Source: Hawksworthiomyces lignivorus
Lineage: Eukaryota > Ascomycota > Sordariomycetes > Ophiostomatales > Ophiostomataceae
NCBI GenBank assembly: GCA_002917075.1
Contig: NTMA01000024.1
Span: 248,001 to 312,000, forward strand
Length of the DNA: 64,000 nt
Direction of reading: 5' to 3'
A program made the translations under genes and the position numbers. Positions 21,683-34,216 of the stretch are shown one piece after another. The first letter of the stretch is position 1, and the number at the start of each line of letters is the position of its first letter. The notes beneath the pieces were generated by a model. The model made no database searches, was not told where the DNA came from, and saw only the letters and a program-made list of their open reading frames with translations.

Positions 21683-24600
21683 TGAAAGGAAAAACATGCC
21701 ACTCATTTTCAACGAGGAAATACCTCTGGTGAGATAATTTTAGAGAATGAATCCGACATGGCAAGATATGGGTAGCAGCGAGTCTGCTGGGATGCACACC
21801 TAAAGAAGAAAACACGGACGGGTAAAAGAGGAGAAGAGAAATGGCGACAAATGCAGCACCTTGCTTTTACGTATAATATAATATCATCGTAAACGCCGTT
21901 TGTCTTGAGAGTGAGTTCTTTCTGCAATGGTAAATATCTACTAATGAGTGCCGTTAAATCTAAGTCCGTATATATGTCAACAAATAAGTGAGGTAAGGGA
22001 TACCCACATACCGAACTAATGAGACATCGATTGTATCATGTTGATAATATTCAAAGAAGCTATCTGAGTCAAAGAGTCCTGGATGGCTATCCGCAACTGC
22101 GTGATCCCTAGGATAAAAACATGGAAGAACGAGACAGATATTGCCAATGGTGGTTCCCTGGACAAATTTTTTTTGACGGCGAGAGACTCCGAGATCGTCG
22201 TAATTGAACATTACCGACAGATCAGCGAAGGGGTTCCATTCTGATGTCCGATATCGAGAGTTGACATGAACGATATCCAGACTTGATTCAATATAATTCA
22301 AAGAATGACGCTGTCGTCAGAGAAAAGCCCCGATCTCGGAATGGTGTAGAAGTCGTCTTTGTGCGGCGAATATTTCGTAGGGCTGAAGGTCTGTCGTTCG
22401 TTATCAGTTTTGCCGACATCGCATCACGCCAGTGAACCGCAAAATCGGGATAACACATATTTACGGAGCAGTTGAGCACAGCAATTTAATCCTAGTAATA
22501 ATTATATTTTCCATGTATGGAGCACCTTTCGAAATGCCTTGATATACTCTAGAATACGGTGCGAGCAGATTTTCAGCCTTATCAAACCGTAGAGAAGAGT
22601 AACCGGGAAAAATCGGAAAGATGAAAGAAAAAGGGTTACAATTTAACGAACTACAGAAGCACGAACGAGGAAGACAGGGTGACAGCTAGCGAAGACTTAC
22701 CGGGGCAGCGGCTAGGCTCTCGAATCCCGAGGGCAAAAGGAGAAAAGCCACAGCGATCGAGATCAAGACGTTAGCGGGTAAAGAATAGTAGAGTAAGAAA
22801 CCCATTTAAACCAAAAAGTGGAGAGAAGTATGTCGACCAACATGCCATGGGTAACGACAGGCAGCTGATGCCAAGCCACGTTGTTGATTTACGAACCTAC
22901 AGGTGGTATTACGAGTCAGTGGATGGGATTGGTATCAAAAGGGAAGGAAATTGCAAAAGAGTGTAAAAAAAAGGTTCTATGGCTCAATGATGCCAACCAA
23001 TTGCTCATTCGTTTCTCTGATGCTATGCTTGTCAAGACAGCACACGATCTCGACTTAGCCGCCAATATTGGATGGGTAGAGGTGGTTTGTGGGCGTTCTT
23101 CAACATAACCTTCCATTGAGTACATGTAGTATTCGTATGCTGTCCACAGCTCTATTATATCCCATGCACTTCGATGCCTCCAAAAAATGATAAGATGCGG
23201 TCCAATTTGACCTAAACTAACATTACCATTTGACAAGATTCTCTTTGATTGCTAAGGCGTAGCTTTTGATATTTAGCAATAAGATCTAACTACCATTTAC
23301 CCAGGCGACTGTGAAGTTGACTACTTATTTTGTCAAAATTCTCAATTTACAAACTGTTTCGAGTTTGCCCAAGCAAATAAATAGCCTGCGGGAAGAGTTG
23401 TCTGGCTAAGAATCAGATGATAATGAATAACACAAAGCAAACGCTTTGTCCCCATTCAAAGATAGTCCAATTCGAGGATGATGTACGAGTGCAAATGTTT
23501 GCTGAGAAGAGACAAGTCGTTCCTGTAGTATTGTGCACCGGAACTCTATGCTATTACATCGCATAATGCAATCAAGGAACGTAGTAGTGCATCCGACAGA
23601 AGGTTTGAGATGCCCAAAGAGACCGAAGGGAAGCATACATTGCGTGGGGGACAGATGGAGACAGCAGACACAAGCACTACACTATGTATGTACTCCTTAT
23701 AATATAAAGCAGCCAGCTGGAGAACGCATGGCTTCACTCCTTTGGACAGTCGCCATACCAACTTCTCGCCTTGTTTTTCAAATTGTGATATTCCAACAAA
23801 CGAGATATCACGAGCAAAGGTAATGTACAAACTGCAACCACGATCGTAAAACGTCTAGTTTTCCAGGGACCCAGAACGGATGTAAATTATTATCGCATCC
23901 AAGCAGGAGTGCCAATCCCTCAGAAACCGAAGATTACCGAGGCGGCTTAGGAGGATGAAGATAGGGAATTGAGACAAGAAGGGTTAAGAGCGGTTGTTAA
24001 AAATGTGCATCGTAGAAATTGTGGTGCAGGAGGAAAGCAAAAAGGCAACAGCAGTACCAAAAATAAAAATAAAATTGTGTGAAAGGGTTGCATCAATGGA
24101 TGGGATGCGGTCGCTAGGCGGAGCTTTTACTGGTACGTTCCTCATTAAGAAGGCCGAAGCAAAGAAATAAAGCAAAAGAATCTAAGGTTATTGACTCCTG
24201 GGAAGGCGATAAGACTAATACGTGGGATTCGTGATTAGAATGGAGAGATTGAGAGCCGAAAAAGGAAAACCGAAGAACAAAGGTCGCTTGATGTAATTGG
24301 CCTGAGAGAGCAAATACGCAAGTCATTTTGCATTACAGATAAGTGGTACGGGCGCTTTTCTGTGAAGGGAGATAGAGAACTAAAAGTAAATCTTAGCGAA
24401 AAACATGAAAAGGGAGAGGGGCCGGGTCAATAGCACAAATAAATTGGACAATAGGGTTTGGAAGATGAGCGTAGTGCAAGGGGGGAGATGATGAGAAAAA
24501 CGGAACAGATGATACAAATGACGATTGCGTATCCAAAAATAAAAGATCGGCGGCGACAAAAAGCAAGAAACAGGCAATGGAAGACGAGCAGCAGCATGGC

Positions 24601-27150
24601 ACAATAACGATATGGTCGAAGCTGTAGCCTGAAGTCCTATATGCAGAAATTAATAGAAAAGAAAGCAAGACGCCGCGAAAGGGTATTTGAGAGGTCCAAA
24701 CGGCATATCCACATGCTAAAGCCTGCAAGAACCGTGTTGTGCCGAATTTCAGAACCCCGCTGAGATATCTCTTCAGTGACCACAGACCGATTCCTTTTCT
24801 CTTTAATTTGCTTTTTTCTTACACTTTACGGAGCACCTTCTCATATTATGTTCTCTCTCAAAGGCGCTCGAGCTTGCCAACTTTGGCCCCCCACTGAGGA
24901 TTAAGCGGCGGGCGTTTCTTTTTGTGGAGACGCGGCTGAGCGGAGGTGGACACAGGAAGACCGAAAGCCAGCCATGACAGCAAATTGATTCCCTCTACCA
25001 GAGAGAGGCCGTAAATCTCGCAGAAACTAAGATAACAATTGGAATGCATTTCCTGTCATCATTTCACGTATGTACAGTAGGACATGCGACGGCTTTAAGC
25101 CTTGTGTACACCCCCACGCGTAACTGTGCCGCCGAGATGGAAGCTAGGACGGTAGATGCTGAGAATAAAAGATGCATTAGTTACCGAATAAAGAAAGGCG
25201 ATGAGATGTAAATGATCATTTCCAGCCGTTTCGAGAAGGGAATAGATAGAGAATAGAATAAGTCACTGGCGAAATTGAGGAAATGGATCTACAATGAAGT
25301 GAAAGGGTATTTTTTTCTTTGCAGTCATTCCCGGAAAGTCCAGCAAAAGAAGCGAACACAGCTTACGAGACGCACATTATTCTACCATTTGTTGTTCCGA
25401 TGACTGATTCTAAATATCCCGTCACTTTCTAGATTGGATTTGCGCATTTCTTTTGGTTTGTTTGCTTGATCAGTTCGACTAGCAATCTTTCCTATTTCTC
25501 GCCTTTCTGGTCTTGATACTACCTTCTCTTTGGCTTTTCCATGGGTCGCTCTTAAGGTGACTTGATAATCAGTAACCACGCGTATGAATAGGCGTGTTAC
25601 ATTGGTAGCTGGTTGATTGTGGCTCGTGAAAAAAAATCCCCCGAGCACAACTAGGATGGCAAAAAAAATTCTAATCGTGAAAAAATTTTCTCCGTCTTTG
25701 TGTGAGAATAGACTCGCTCCGACGGGGCCGCAGCAGAAAGAGTAAATAAGAGTAGCGGACTGGTACCACGGGATGGCGAGGAGTCATGCACGCTATGTTA
25801 GGAGCAAAAAAGGTGAGCGAAACGGGAGGCAAGGGTTGATGAGGGGTGGGTTCTACGGGGCACGGAGTACGAGGGACCATATGTGGGTTGACAAGCCTGG
25901 GCTGTCTCGACGTGCCGAAGGTATCTTATGTAACTCCGCCAATAGAGATGTGGCGTAAAGTGACAAAGACAGGGGACAAGCAAAAGAGCAAAGAGGACAA
26001 GTGAACCTCACGAATCAGTAGGTGGATAGGCTGGACGTGGAATGGGAGACTAGACGAAGGAAGGACAGAGCAAGTCTATGTAATTGTCCTGTGTACACGA
26101 ATATCTTACGGCATTCGTATTATTTATGCTGGCGGGCTCTGCATGTTGTGTCGCAATGGGATGCCGAAATGGGGAATAGGTGTGTCGCCTTCTCTCAAAG
26201 AGGTGCACGTCAACTCGAGCTGTGCCTCTCCGTCCCCGATCCTCATAAATATACAGTATCATTCATACAAGTAATCCGTACAGAATACCCCTCTATACAA
26301 CTAGGGCCCTGTTATTCACCCCAGGTCTCTAGAGCTATATCCCTAGCTCCTGTTTCTAATGGAGAAACCCCTCTGTATACATAATCTGATTTGGGATGTG
26401 CTGACATTACGCGTAAGACGACAGTGCTCCCTAGTTTGTCGGTATGGTTGCTCTCCCCTCTTCGGCGTGCAATTGCGCAATCCACAAGCCGGTTAAATGA
26501 TCGTTTCTTGCTTCTATCTAACGGAACACAAGAGATGCGTCACGTCAGTGCTTCCTTTCAGCGCCCATCAGGCGGTCCCTTTCTGGGCGGCTTCCTCGGA
26601 TCCGAAGCAGCACAGCGCTGTAGCCATATTGTAAACGCGTTAAAGTTTTTCTGCAGCAGCCAGGAAGTAAGGCATGGGAAGTAATTGGCTACCGAATTAA
26701 ACTGCTGCCTTTTGGCACCCTTTCTCTCTTGGGTTATTCAATAACTCTTGTCCAGGTCCTTCTCTAATGCGCCAAGCTGCTCTTGTTTTCTTTGCAGCTT
26801 TTCCACAGCATTTCCACACCAGGCGTCAAAGCATGCTGCCATTGGCTGACTTCCTTTTCCTAGGGCGGTAGAATCGGCCTATCTCCGTTTTCGGATCGGC
26901 GTGATGGTTGGTCATACGTCAAACCTTTCTTGGGCACAAGGGCCGCCAACTGTCCAGACCACACATGTTCGCACACATCCACACAAAGCCCACGCACGTC
27001 CACACACAACCACGCATCCACACCACACCTTTCAAAAAGACAGGTACGAGACGACAGATATCTGACCTTGTACCTAGTTTTCGGCTCAGGCAAGCTTGCC
27101 AAGGACGTCCCAGGGAGAGGGGCTGGGAAGGTACCGAGAGATCTCTAGTT
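21683..27150. other. Gene desert, about 5.5 kb
   Basis: No supported gene. The best candidate is a 113-codon minus frame at 21960-22301, which reads protein-like but has no recognised domain. Purine-rich plus-strand islands lie at 22600-22800 and 24000-24700. A C/A-rich CCACA-type stretch lies at 26950-27030. A short plus frame at 26022-26384 shows no recognisable motif. Confidence 0.55.
26950..27030 (+). repeat. C/A-rich CCACA-type low-complexity stretch
   Basis: About 80 bp dominated by CCACAC, CACGCA and CACAA words on the plus strand, with almost no long T or G runs. It stands out from the flanking DNA. Confidence 0.6.
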
Positions 27151-28983
27151 TTGTTTTGTTTTACAGTAGTCCTATTTTTTAATTGATTGTTCTACTTTTT
27201 GTATATATAACATTTTATTATTTTTGTCTTGCATATTTTACGTCTTATTTTGCTCGGCGCGATCACGCAAGAACGAGTCATTCAGACATCTCCCTGGCCC
27301 GAGCTCGTCTCCTCCTTTTCTCTTACTTATCTTATAACACTTCCCACTAATACTGTAATTTCTATAACAATCCAGACTACTGCTCTTCTTTGGACTTCTG
27401 TCATCGCTTTGTCTTTTCGAAACAACGCTTAACTTCTGTGTCATTCCGGCCTTCGATTGTCAACACTGTCATTCTCTAATCTGAACAGAGACTCATTCCC
27501 GCTGGTTTTCACTTTGCCGCCTCTCTCCTACATGACAAAACAGACTACGTCATAAACAGCTCTGTTGCTTCCTGTTTATTCCCCCAACCATTATTTTGCT
27601 TGCCCCGAAGCAGGTAGAAATAGAGCGACAGAACAGCCAGATCTTCAACCCTATTGGCCTCTCCCCGTCACGTTTTTTAACGGTTCTGCTGTTTTTATTG
27701 CTTCTCTTCTTTCTCCCGACTTCTCTCTTCCTCTCGCTTTTTATCCATTCTTATATCTCAAAAGAGAAGGACCTTTCACCCCAGTCTCAGTCTTCATACA
27801 AGAAGGAATTTAAGACTGCCCATTTCGACTTGGACCCCCTCACCTTAACCTACTTCGTCGACACTGGCTTGGCTTTTCCCCGCTCCTCTCCCCCCGGAAT
27901 CGCCTTTTTATCAATAGCTCTAATCGACCATCCTCCTCTCCATAACAAAGACCCCTAACACTTCGGGCTCCGACTGCGTATCATCTTGTCCCACCTGACC
28001 CCCTTCCGTTTCCCGTTATCCGTTAATTACATACCCACCACCACTATCTCAATTGCTCACCCCGCGACCGGTCCTCGAAGCTTGTGGGTTATCACTACAC
28101 GCTATCTTTCATTCTCTTCACAAATCTCTTCGCTGAGTCTCTCTGCCAACTTGCCAAACAGCCGAGACAACCTAGCAACCCCCTCCCAGCAGAAGAGGAC
28201 ACGAGCAAATTAGATAGGAAAGAGAAAGAGAGAACGCATGCTGCTATTAAAACGCGATACAAGGGGCTCCCTACGATCATCTAACGACATATCTGCAGGG
28301 GCTGTTCTACTCTCCTCTTTATCTGCGGCGCCTTGTCTGCTCCTCTCCCACTTTGCCAACCAAGGGCCTTTTTAATTCTCTCTTTAATTCTCTCTTACAT
28401 CTTTCCTCTCTTCCTTGGTGCCGCTTCTTCCCAGCTGGATTTCCGGACTCCTGATAGAAAAGCGAGGAAAGAAAAAAAAAGGTGCCATTATATGCAGCGT
28501 TGAACGTGCTGTGTAGTGCCAGGAAAACGACCATTTATTCTCTGCAAACCCCCTGCTTCGCACCCCATATCGCATCCCGAAAAGGCAAGCGATAAAAACA
28601 AAATTTTCTTTGACCAGCCTACCATTTGCCACCTGCGATAACACCTAGAACTTCACCCACGCCTTATACAATACTGCAGTACATTTCTCTCGTCACTTTA
28701 CACTCTATAATTACTCATCTTACCCACCTCCCCACGCACACAATATTCCCTTTATTTCTTTCTTTTCTCTACATAAGAAACAACGACGACGACATTTCTC
28801 CAATTCCTCGTCCGCTTTACTTGACACTGATGCAACCTAGCTTCTACCAACCGAGATCTACTATTTAGAGATTTGCATCCTTGAAAATTTCGAGCTAACT
28901 TGTCAACAAAGTTGCTCCGCTGTCTTGCCAGATTGCAGTCCAACAAGTAGCGACATCTTCATCAATTTTCAACCGTACACACA
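27150..28983 (+). promoter_or_regulatory. Long pyrimidine-rich leader/promoter of the Ecl1-family gene
   Basis: For about 1.8 kb the plus strand is markedly C/T-rich with CTTTCC, CTCTCTT and CCCACC words, ending at the ATG at 28984. Short upstream frames occur within it (for example 27596-27958 and 28626-28868), none conserved in appearance. In filamentous fungi such tracts often mark the transcription start region and long 5' leaders of regulatory genes, so I read it as leader plus core promoter. The exact start site cannot be placed by eye. Confidence 0.5.
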
Positions 28984-29264
28984 ATGCACCATTCTAGGAG
29001 AAAATCCGGCCATGGCTTGCCGAACACTTCTATGACTGATGTCCGAAAAGCTGCAGCAGTCGATAGCTCAGGCTCGTCAAGACATAAATCTTCAAAACAA
29101 ACAAGCAGCAATCGCAGAAGTGGTGCCTCTCAGCCCAGTTCCAAAACCAGCAAAACCGTGTCTTCGAGTCGGGATACCGAAAAGACAAATGAGGATGATT
29201 ATTGGTATGAGGATGAGCGAGAAAGCTTTCCTCAATTTTGGTAAGTCATTTTGATTTCGAACTG

Positions 29265-29298
<34 letters not shown>

Positions 29299-30315
29299 TT
29301 TCTACATCTATTTCTTTTCCAAAGAAAAAAAAGGTCCTCTCGACCTCAGGTCTCTACCATGGCTTATCTATTACTTTGGAGTACCTGTTTTGTCGATTTG
29401 CATCGTCACTTGATCCGCAGGTGTGATTACCATCACATGTGCAATTGAGTGTGGGGTTGCAGAAATTTGGGGGTCTTTGCGAAAAGGGTACATCCTACAT
29501 GGCCCTGGACTTTCAGCTATGGATTTCTCTCTTTAGCTTGCGATAGGGCAGGAAAACGTGCCTTTAAGCAGCGTTTACAACTGCTATTGTGTTCGGTAGC
29601 TGTCCATAAATTATCACTCTGCTAACAACCTCTTTAGTATGACATGTGAAAAGCAATTTGTTGCCAAAGATGACCGGTTTTTGTACTGTTCAGAAGCGTA
29701 AGTCCCTTAGAAGCTGTCACCTCTTTGGAGCAATTATTTTGGTAGATAAGCTAATTTACTTCCGATAGATGCCGCGACTATGACCAAGAGCATGGGGCAA
29801 CCATCAGCACACAGCACTTCAAAGATTCATATGCCAGTAGTAGAAGCTACTCCTCATATTATGACAGCACCGAGCCGCGAGATATCATACCCCGCGCTTC
29901 CCCGTCTCGGCCCAGCTCTACCTACTTTTCTCTGCCGTCGACACAGGCCATAACATCATCTACTCTCCCGTCAGCAGCATCTACATCTTCTGCCATTGCT
30001 GCTCTACGCTCCTTGTCGCTTCGCGACAGCAGTCCGCCATCGCCGACATTAGCTCCGTCAACGTCGGGCATATGGCCTTTTTCAAACCGTAGCACAACCG
30101 CCAGTCCTAGCGCTTCTTACAGTCAACCAGCAGCAGGTGCCTATGCATCTACCTATGACCATGGTTACTACCTAACGGGTGCGCCAAACTACTACAACTC
30201 TGGGCCTGGTGCCTCCGGATATCTCGGATCTGATAGACCACTCCCCCAGAGACGTCCTGGTAGCTATTCAAGACCAAAAAGCATTGAACTTGTCACCCCT
30301 CTTTTGGGGCAATGA
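28984..30315 (+). CDS. Ecl1-family (life-span regulatory factor) zinc-binding protein
   Basis: Exons are 28984-29240, 29638-29697 and 29769-30315; introns are 397 and 71 nt (donors GTAAGT; acceptors TTTAG and GATAG; branch GCTAAC at 29621). The product is 287 residues. The N-terminus is Ser/Lys-rich and basic. Across the two splice junctions the protein reads FPQFCMTCEKQF, then RFLYCSEACRDYDQ, a Cys-x2-Cys-x13-Cys-x3-Cys site (C86, C89, C103, C107) as in the Ecl1/2/3 zinc-binding family. The rest is Ser/Pro/Thr-rich and disordered, with SPPSPTLAPSTSG and RPLPQRRPGSYS. In fission yeast Ecl1-type proteins extend chronological life span under starvation. That role here is inference; the motif is seen. 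The central exon is only 60 nt. Confidence 0.85.
29265..29289 (+). repeat. T25 homopolymer in intron 1 of the Ecl1-family gene
   Basis: A run of 25 T begins about 25 nt after the donor at 29241, followed by AAA and another nine T. It is far from the branch site and acceptor, so it is not the usual polypyrimidine tract. Confidence 0.9.
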
Positions 30316-31888
30316 AGATTCCGCCAGCATTAGCTTTCTTTACTGCTCGTGGATATAACGACGACATGTAACTACTTCTCCGCATTTTGCATCCTGCCGA
30401 TACATGTGGCTGGCCACAGCGTTGTCAACAAAAGCTGAAGAGGAAGTGAGATAATTTGTCACCTATCTTTCTTTCCTAGGATTTTTGATCCAGTTGCTCG
30501 TTATGGCTTCTTTGATTTGACTAGCATGTCATACTACAACTAGTCGGGTGATGACCACAGCGATTGAGGGCCAAGAAAACGAACATCCCTTTAGCCACAT
30601 GGCGACAGACGACAGCACAACGAAGCCTAGGCACCTCAATGACTCCGAATTAATCTCGAGCTGTGCCCGACTTCGTTATCGGCGGTCTGCGGTGTATCTT
30701 GAGATTGTCTACACACTTGCTTCGGGATCTGCCTGAGTCGCAACTTGGTGCTTGAAATAATCAAAAAGCACCAGAGTACAGCGGGCTTATGATAGCGCTG
30801 TTTTATATATACTTGAGTTCAGATTAGATTAATTGGGTCTTTTGGTGCCGTCATTTCTAATACTTTCGTTTGGAGCCATGGGTTTTTTATGCATTTTCAG
30901 ACCAGCGGTGAGGATTAGGTCTATGATAACTAGGAACATGGGAAAGGGAGTTCGCATTTTGTTTTATTTTATGACTATGACGACTGGGACGCTATGAATT
31001 GCTTTAAAGCAACCAATACATAAACACTTGCAATTATTCAATACCCGAACCAGCATTGCAAATACATGATCATTATTTGAGATTCACAAAATCGACTCGC
31101 CGTGTGAAGAGCCTCTCTGCATCCTCATGCTTACATAATGTTTCTTAATTACGGCGCAGGTGAAGCATTCTCAAATACGCCACTATCAGCACTTGTATCT
31201 TAAATAAGAAGCAAGTAACCATGTAATGACATATTCATAGAGTTTTAGAATACTATTTGTGAATGCAGAGGGGAATAACAAGACTCTTAAATTGAGACGA
31301 GAGAGAGCGTTAGTAACAGGACTCTGCCATTTCACTTAAGATTGTTCTTCAATCGCAAGCTCAGATTAACTATGAGGTTTGTGGCTAACCGTCTCATAGA
31401 GAGGTATGCCCTTCGGACCCTTGGGTTCTAAAAACGAGACATGCTGTCTCGCGGATGGGAAGTTACACCGCAATTTAACTCCTATGACAGAAAATAGAAA
31501 GCAAAGTTAAATTGACTGTCATCGAGACCAATCTCTGTATTGTAAGAAAGAGAAAGAAAGGTAAATTAAAATGCGGGACTTTCAGAAACATCGGGAGCAA
31601 AAGACATGCTCGTTCACGAAATAGAAGATTCCGAGAGGAAGAAAAAATATCTATGCTAGAAAAAGCGAGACAAAATAGAAGCGATTGTCTATAAAGAGTT
31701 TTGGACTTCGTTTTTACAATTCACACTTTTTTCCGTTGTCGTAGTTTTTACAAACACCAACAACTAGAGCTAGGGTGAAGAAGAAAAATAAAGGTAAATA
31801 ATATGTACTAGTGTCTCCTCTCCTGGACAACCATTTCCTGACAATAACACAGACATATACAAACCATAACCCAACGCAAAATTTCACC
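30316..31888. other. Intergenic, 1.6 kb
   Basis: This holds the 3' end of the Ecl1-family transcript and the convergent 3' end of the FAD oxidase. A/T-rich, no supported gene. The plus frame at 30548-30736 is short and lacks recognisable features. Confidence 0.6.
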
Positions 31889-34216
31889 TTACACGTGGCA
31901 TAGCTGGCCGTTCTGGGTGGGAAGGCCGTTTACCTGGCCTGTGATGTACCAGTCCTCACTGCCAACGGCCGTGGGGGCATAGAAAAGACCCCAGGGATCA
32001 ACCTGCTTCTTGTAGGCGTACAGGCGAGCGTAGTTGTCTAAGCCGTAGAAGGACTGCTGGAAGTTGGGCTCCAGGATGTCAGCCTCGCTCATGTAGGCGC
32101 CGGCACCCGGGCAGGTTTCGCGCCAGAGGGCCATCCAATCATTGGTGAGCTTCAGGCAAGTGTCCGCAACGGTCTGGGTGTCGGCATCGGCGTCCCAGGT
32201 GATGGCCTGGATAGCATGCAGCACAGTCTCGCGCCAAGCCGGGTTGACAGCATTGTCTGGGTAGCCCGACTTGGGGTTAGCCCCGATGTTGAAGGCTAGG
32301 ACGGTGCCGCCCGCAGTGACGGTGGTGCGGATGGCATTTACAGTCTGGTTGAAGAGCGTGGCGTTGACGGCCGGCTGGAAGTTGGCCCGCGGGAACAAGC
32401 GGCTAGCTGTCTTTATGGTAGCCACACCGATCGCCTCTAGCGGGAAGTGCAGGTTCCAGGCGTCATAGAAGTTGTCGTAGCCGAAGTAGCTCAGGCCGCT
32501 GACAGGGATGCCCAAGGCCGAGAGTTGGCTCAGGAACGGCGCCAAGGTGGCCTCCAGCTCGACCTGGCTCATTCCCGGCGCGAAGAAGGGCGCCATGGCG
32601 AACAGGAAGGTGTCCGGGGCGACTTGGATGAGATCAAAGTACGAGTACGTGCCCGCATCAACAAAGGTGGGCAGGAGCGAGAAGTAGACGGTCATGGCCT
32701 CCCAGAAGAGGTCCGATGTGATGTTGCCACCGCTCATGAAGCTGAACGTAGCTACGGACACTTGCATCTTGGGGTAAGCCTTAACGGTAACAGAGGTGAC
32801 GACACCGAAAGTGCTACCGCCGCCGCCACGCAGCGCCCAGAAGAGGTCCGGGTTGGAGCTCTCGCTGGCTGTCACGAACATGCCGTTGGGCAGCACGACT
32901 TCCATGGACAGGACCTGGTCGGCAGCCATACCGTACAAGCTTGACAGGGGAGAGTGACCACCACCAAGAATGTAGCCGCCCATGACACCGACAGTCTTTC
33001 CTTCACCACCGACGACGGTGACACCGTACTGGTTTGCCGCCTGGTACATTTCGAAGGCCTGGACACCGGCGCCCAGCTTCAGAGCAGGACCGCTGTACTT
33101 GCCCTGCGTCAGTTTGGAATAGTACTTGATCTGCTTCAGGTTGTGGGTCCAGATGGACAGAGCACCGGCGCCAGCCGATTTGCCGATGAAATCGTGGCCG
33201 GTGTTCTTCACGACCAGACGGAGGTTGGCATTGCGAGCAAAGTTGACTGCCAACTGGACCTGAGCCACGTTGGTTGCCGCGACGGCATACGATGGGTAGC
33301 CGCCCAGAGTGCATGTGTCGCTCGGATCATCTGTGGGCATGCAAGTCAGGCCCTGGTACAGTGGCCACATGATAGATGTCGGGTCATCAGCGCTGTGGAA
33401 ATGAATTGTCAGCAATCATAAATCTTTTTCGTTTGTTGTTGTTGGTGATCCCTGTTCTATTCTAATTATTCATGACGTTGACGCTGCACTTACTGCATGT
33501 ATGAATCGTTGCTCCAGTTGTTGGAGATGTAGGCACACTTAGCGGCATTTTGATCGCCCCAGCCCTTGTAGCACGGAGAGGCAAGTGGCACGGTCTTGAT
33601 CAAAGAGCCGGGGCCCAGCAGCAAGCCAAAGATGTCCCAGACTAGGCTACTAGGATATAGGGGGCTGCCGGGCATGACCTTGCAGTTGGAGGTCTTGCAG
33701 TCAGTGGAGCGCTTGCTGACCGTGGTGGCATTCGAATCACTTTCATTGCCGAACGTGAACATATCGATGCTAGTCAGGTTCAGGGCCGTCAGGTTGGCCA
33801 GCACCGTGTCCGTCAGCTGCACCGTCTCCGACGAGAAGTAGACGGTGGTGGCATTGGAATCAGTGGCGCTGACATTTGCAGCAGCAGGTGCTACCGTAGC
33901 CGAATCGGCAGCTGTAGCCCACGAGATGGCTGTTGTCAGCGGTATTCACCAGGTATACAGTGGAGAATCGCCGTCTACATGTATGTGAATGTGACGGCTT
34001 GCCAATTGGCCAGCATGGAGCTGAAGTGCGATGACCTTGCGGGTAACCGACTGGCACCTGGAGCATAGCCAGGGAAGGCAAATTGCAAGGGAAGGAAAGA
34101 AAGAGGAGAGGGCTGGACTCACGAATGGTAGTGTTATCAACTGTCAGAGACTGTGCGCAAGCGAGCGGTGCAAAAACCGCCGCGGCGACAGCCACAGCAC
34201 GAAGACTAGGAGCCAT
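31889..34216 (-). CDS. Secreted FAD-linked oxidase (PCMH fold with BBE C-terminus)
   Basis: Exons as read: 34216-34123, 33929-33494 and 33392-31889; introns of 193 and 101 nt (donors GTGAGT and GTAAGT, acceptors CAACAG and CCACAG). The product is 677 residues. A signal peptide ends near ACAQS, and an N-glycosylated N-terminal region follows. The FAD-binding fold shows LGGYPSYAV, VVKNTGHDFIGKS (His near 243, the usual covalent flavin site), LGAGVQAFEMY, GGEGKTVGVMGGYILGGGHS, MEVVLPNG and WALRGGGGSTFGVVTSVT. The BBE part ends with YARLYAYKKQVDPWGLFY. The second covalent site (Cys in the GxC motif of bicovalent relatives) is Ser (GHSPLS), so attachment is probably through His alone. Such enzymes oxidise sugars, alcohols or alkaloid-like compounds, and the substrate cannot be read here. 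No biosynthetic partner genes are adjacent. Confidence 0.88.

Noticed and set aside
26022..26384. 120-codon plus-strand frame in the desert
   Set aside because: Composition not distinctive, opposing frame of similar quality, and no domain or splice partners found.
32447..33421. Plus-strand frames opposite the FAD oxidase
   Set aside because: They are antisense shadows of a conserved coding exon, with charged low-complexity translations.
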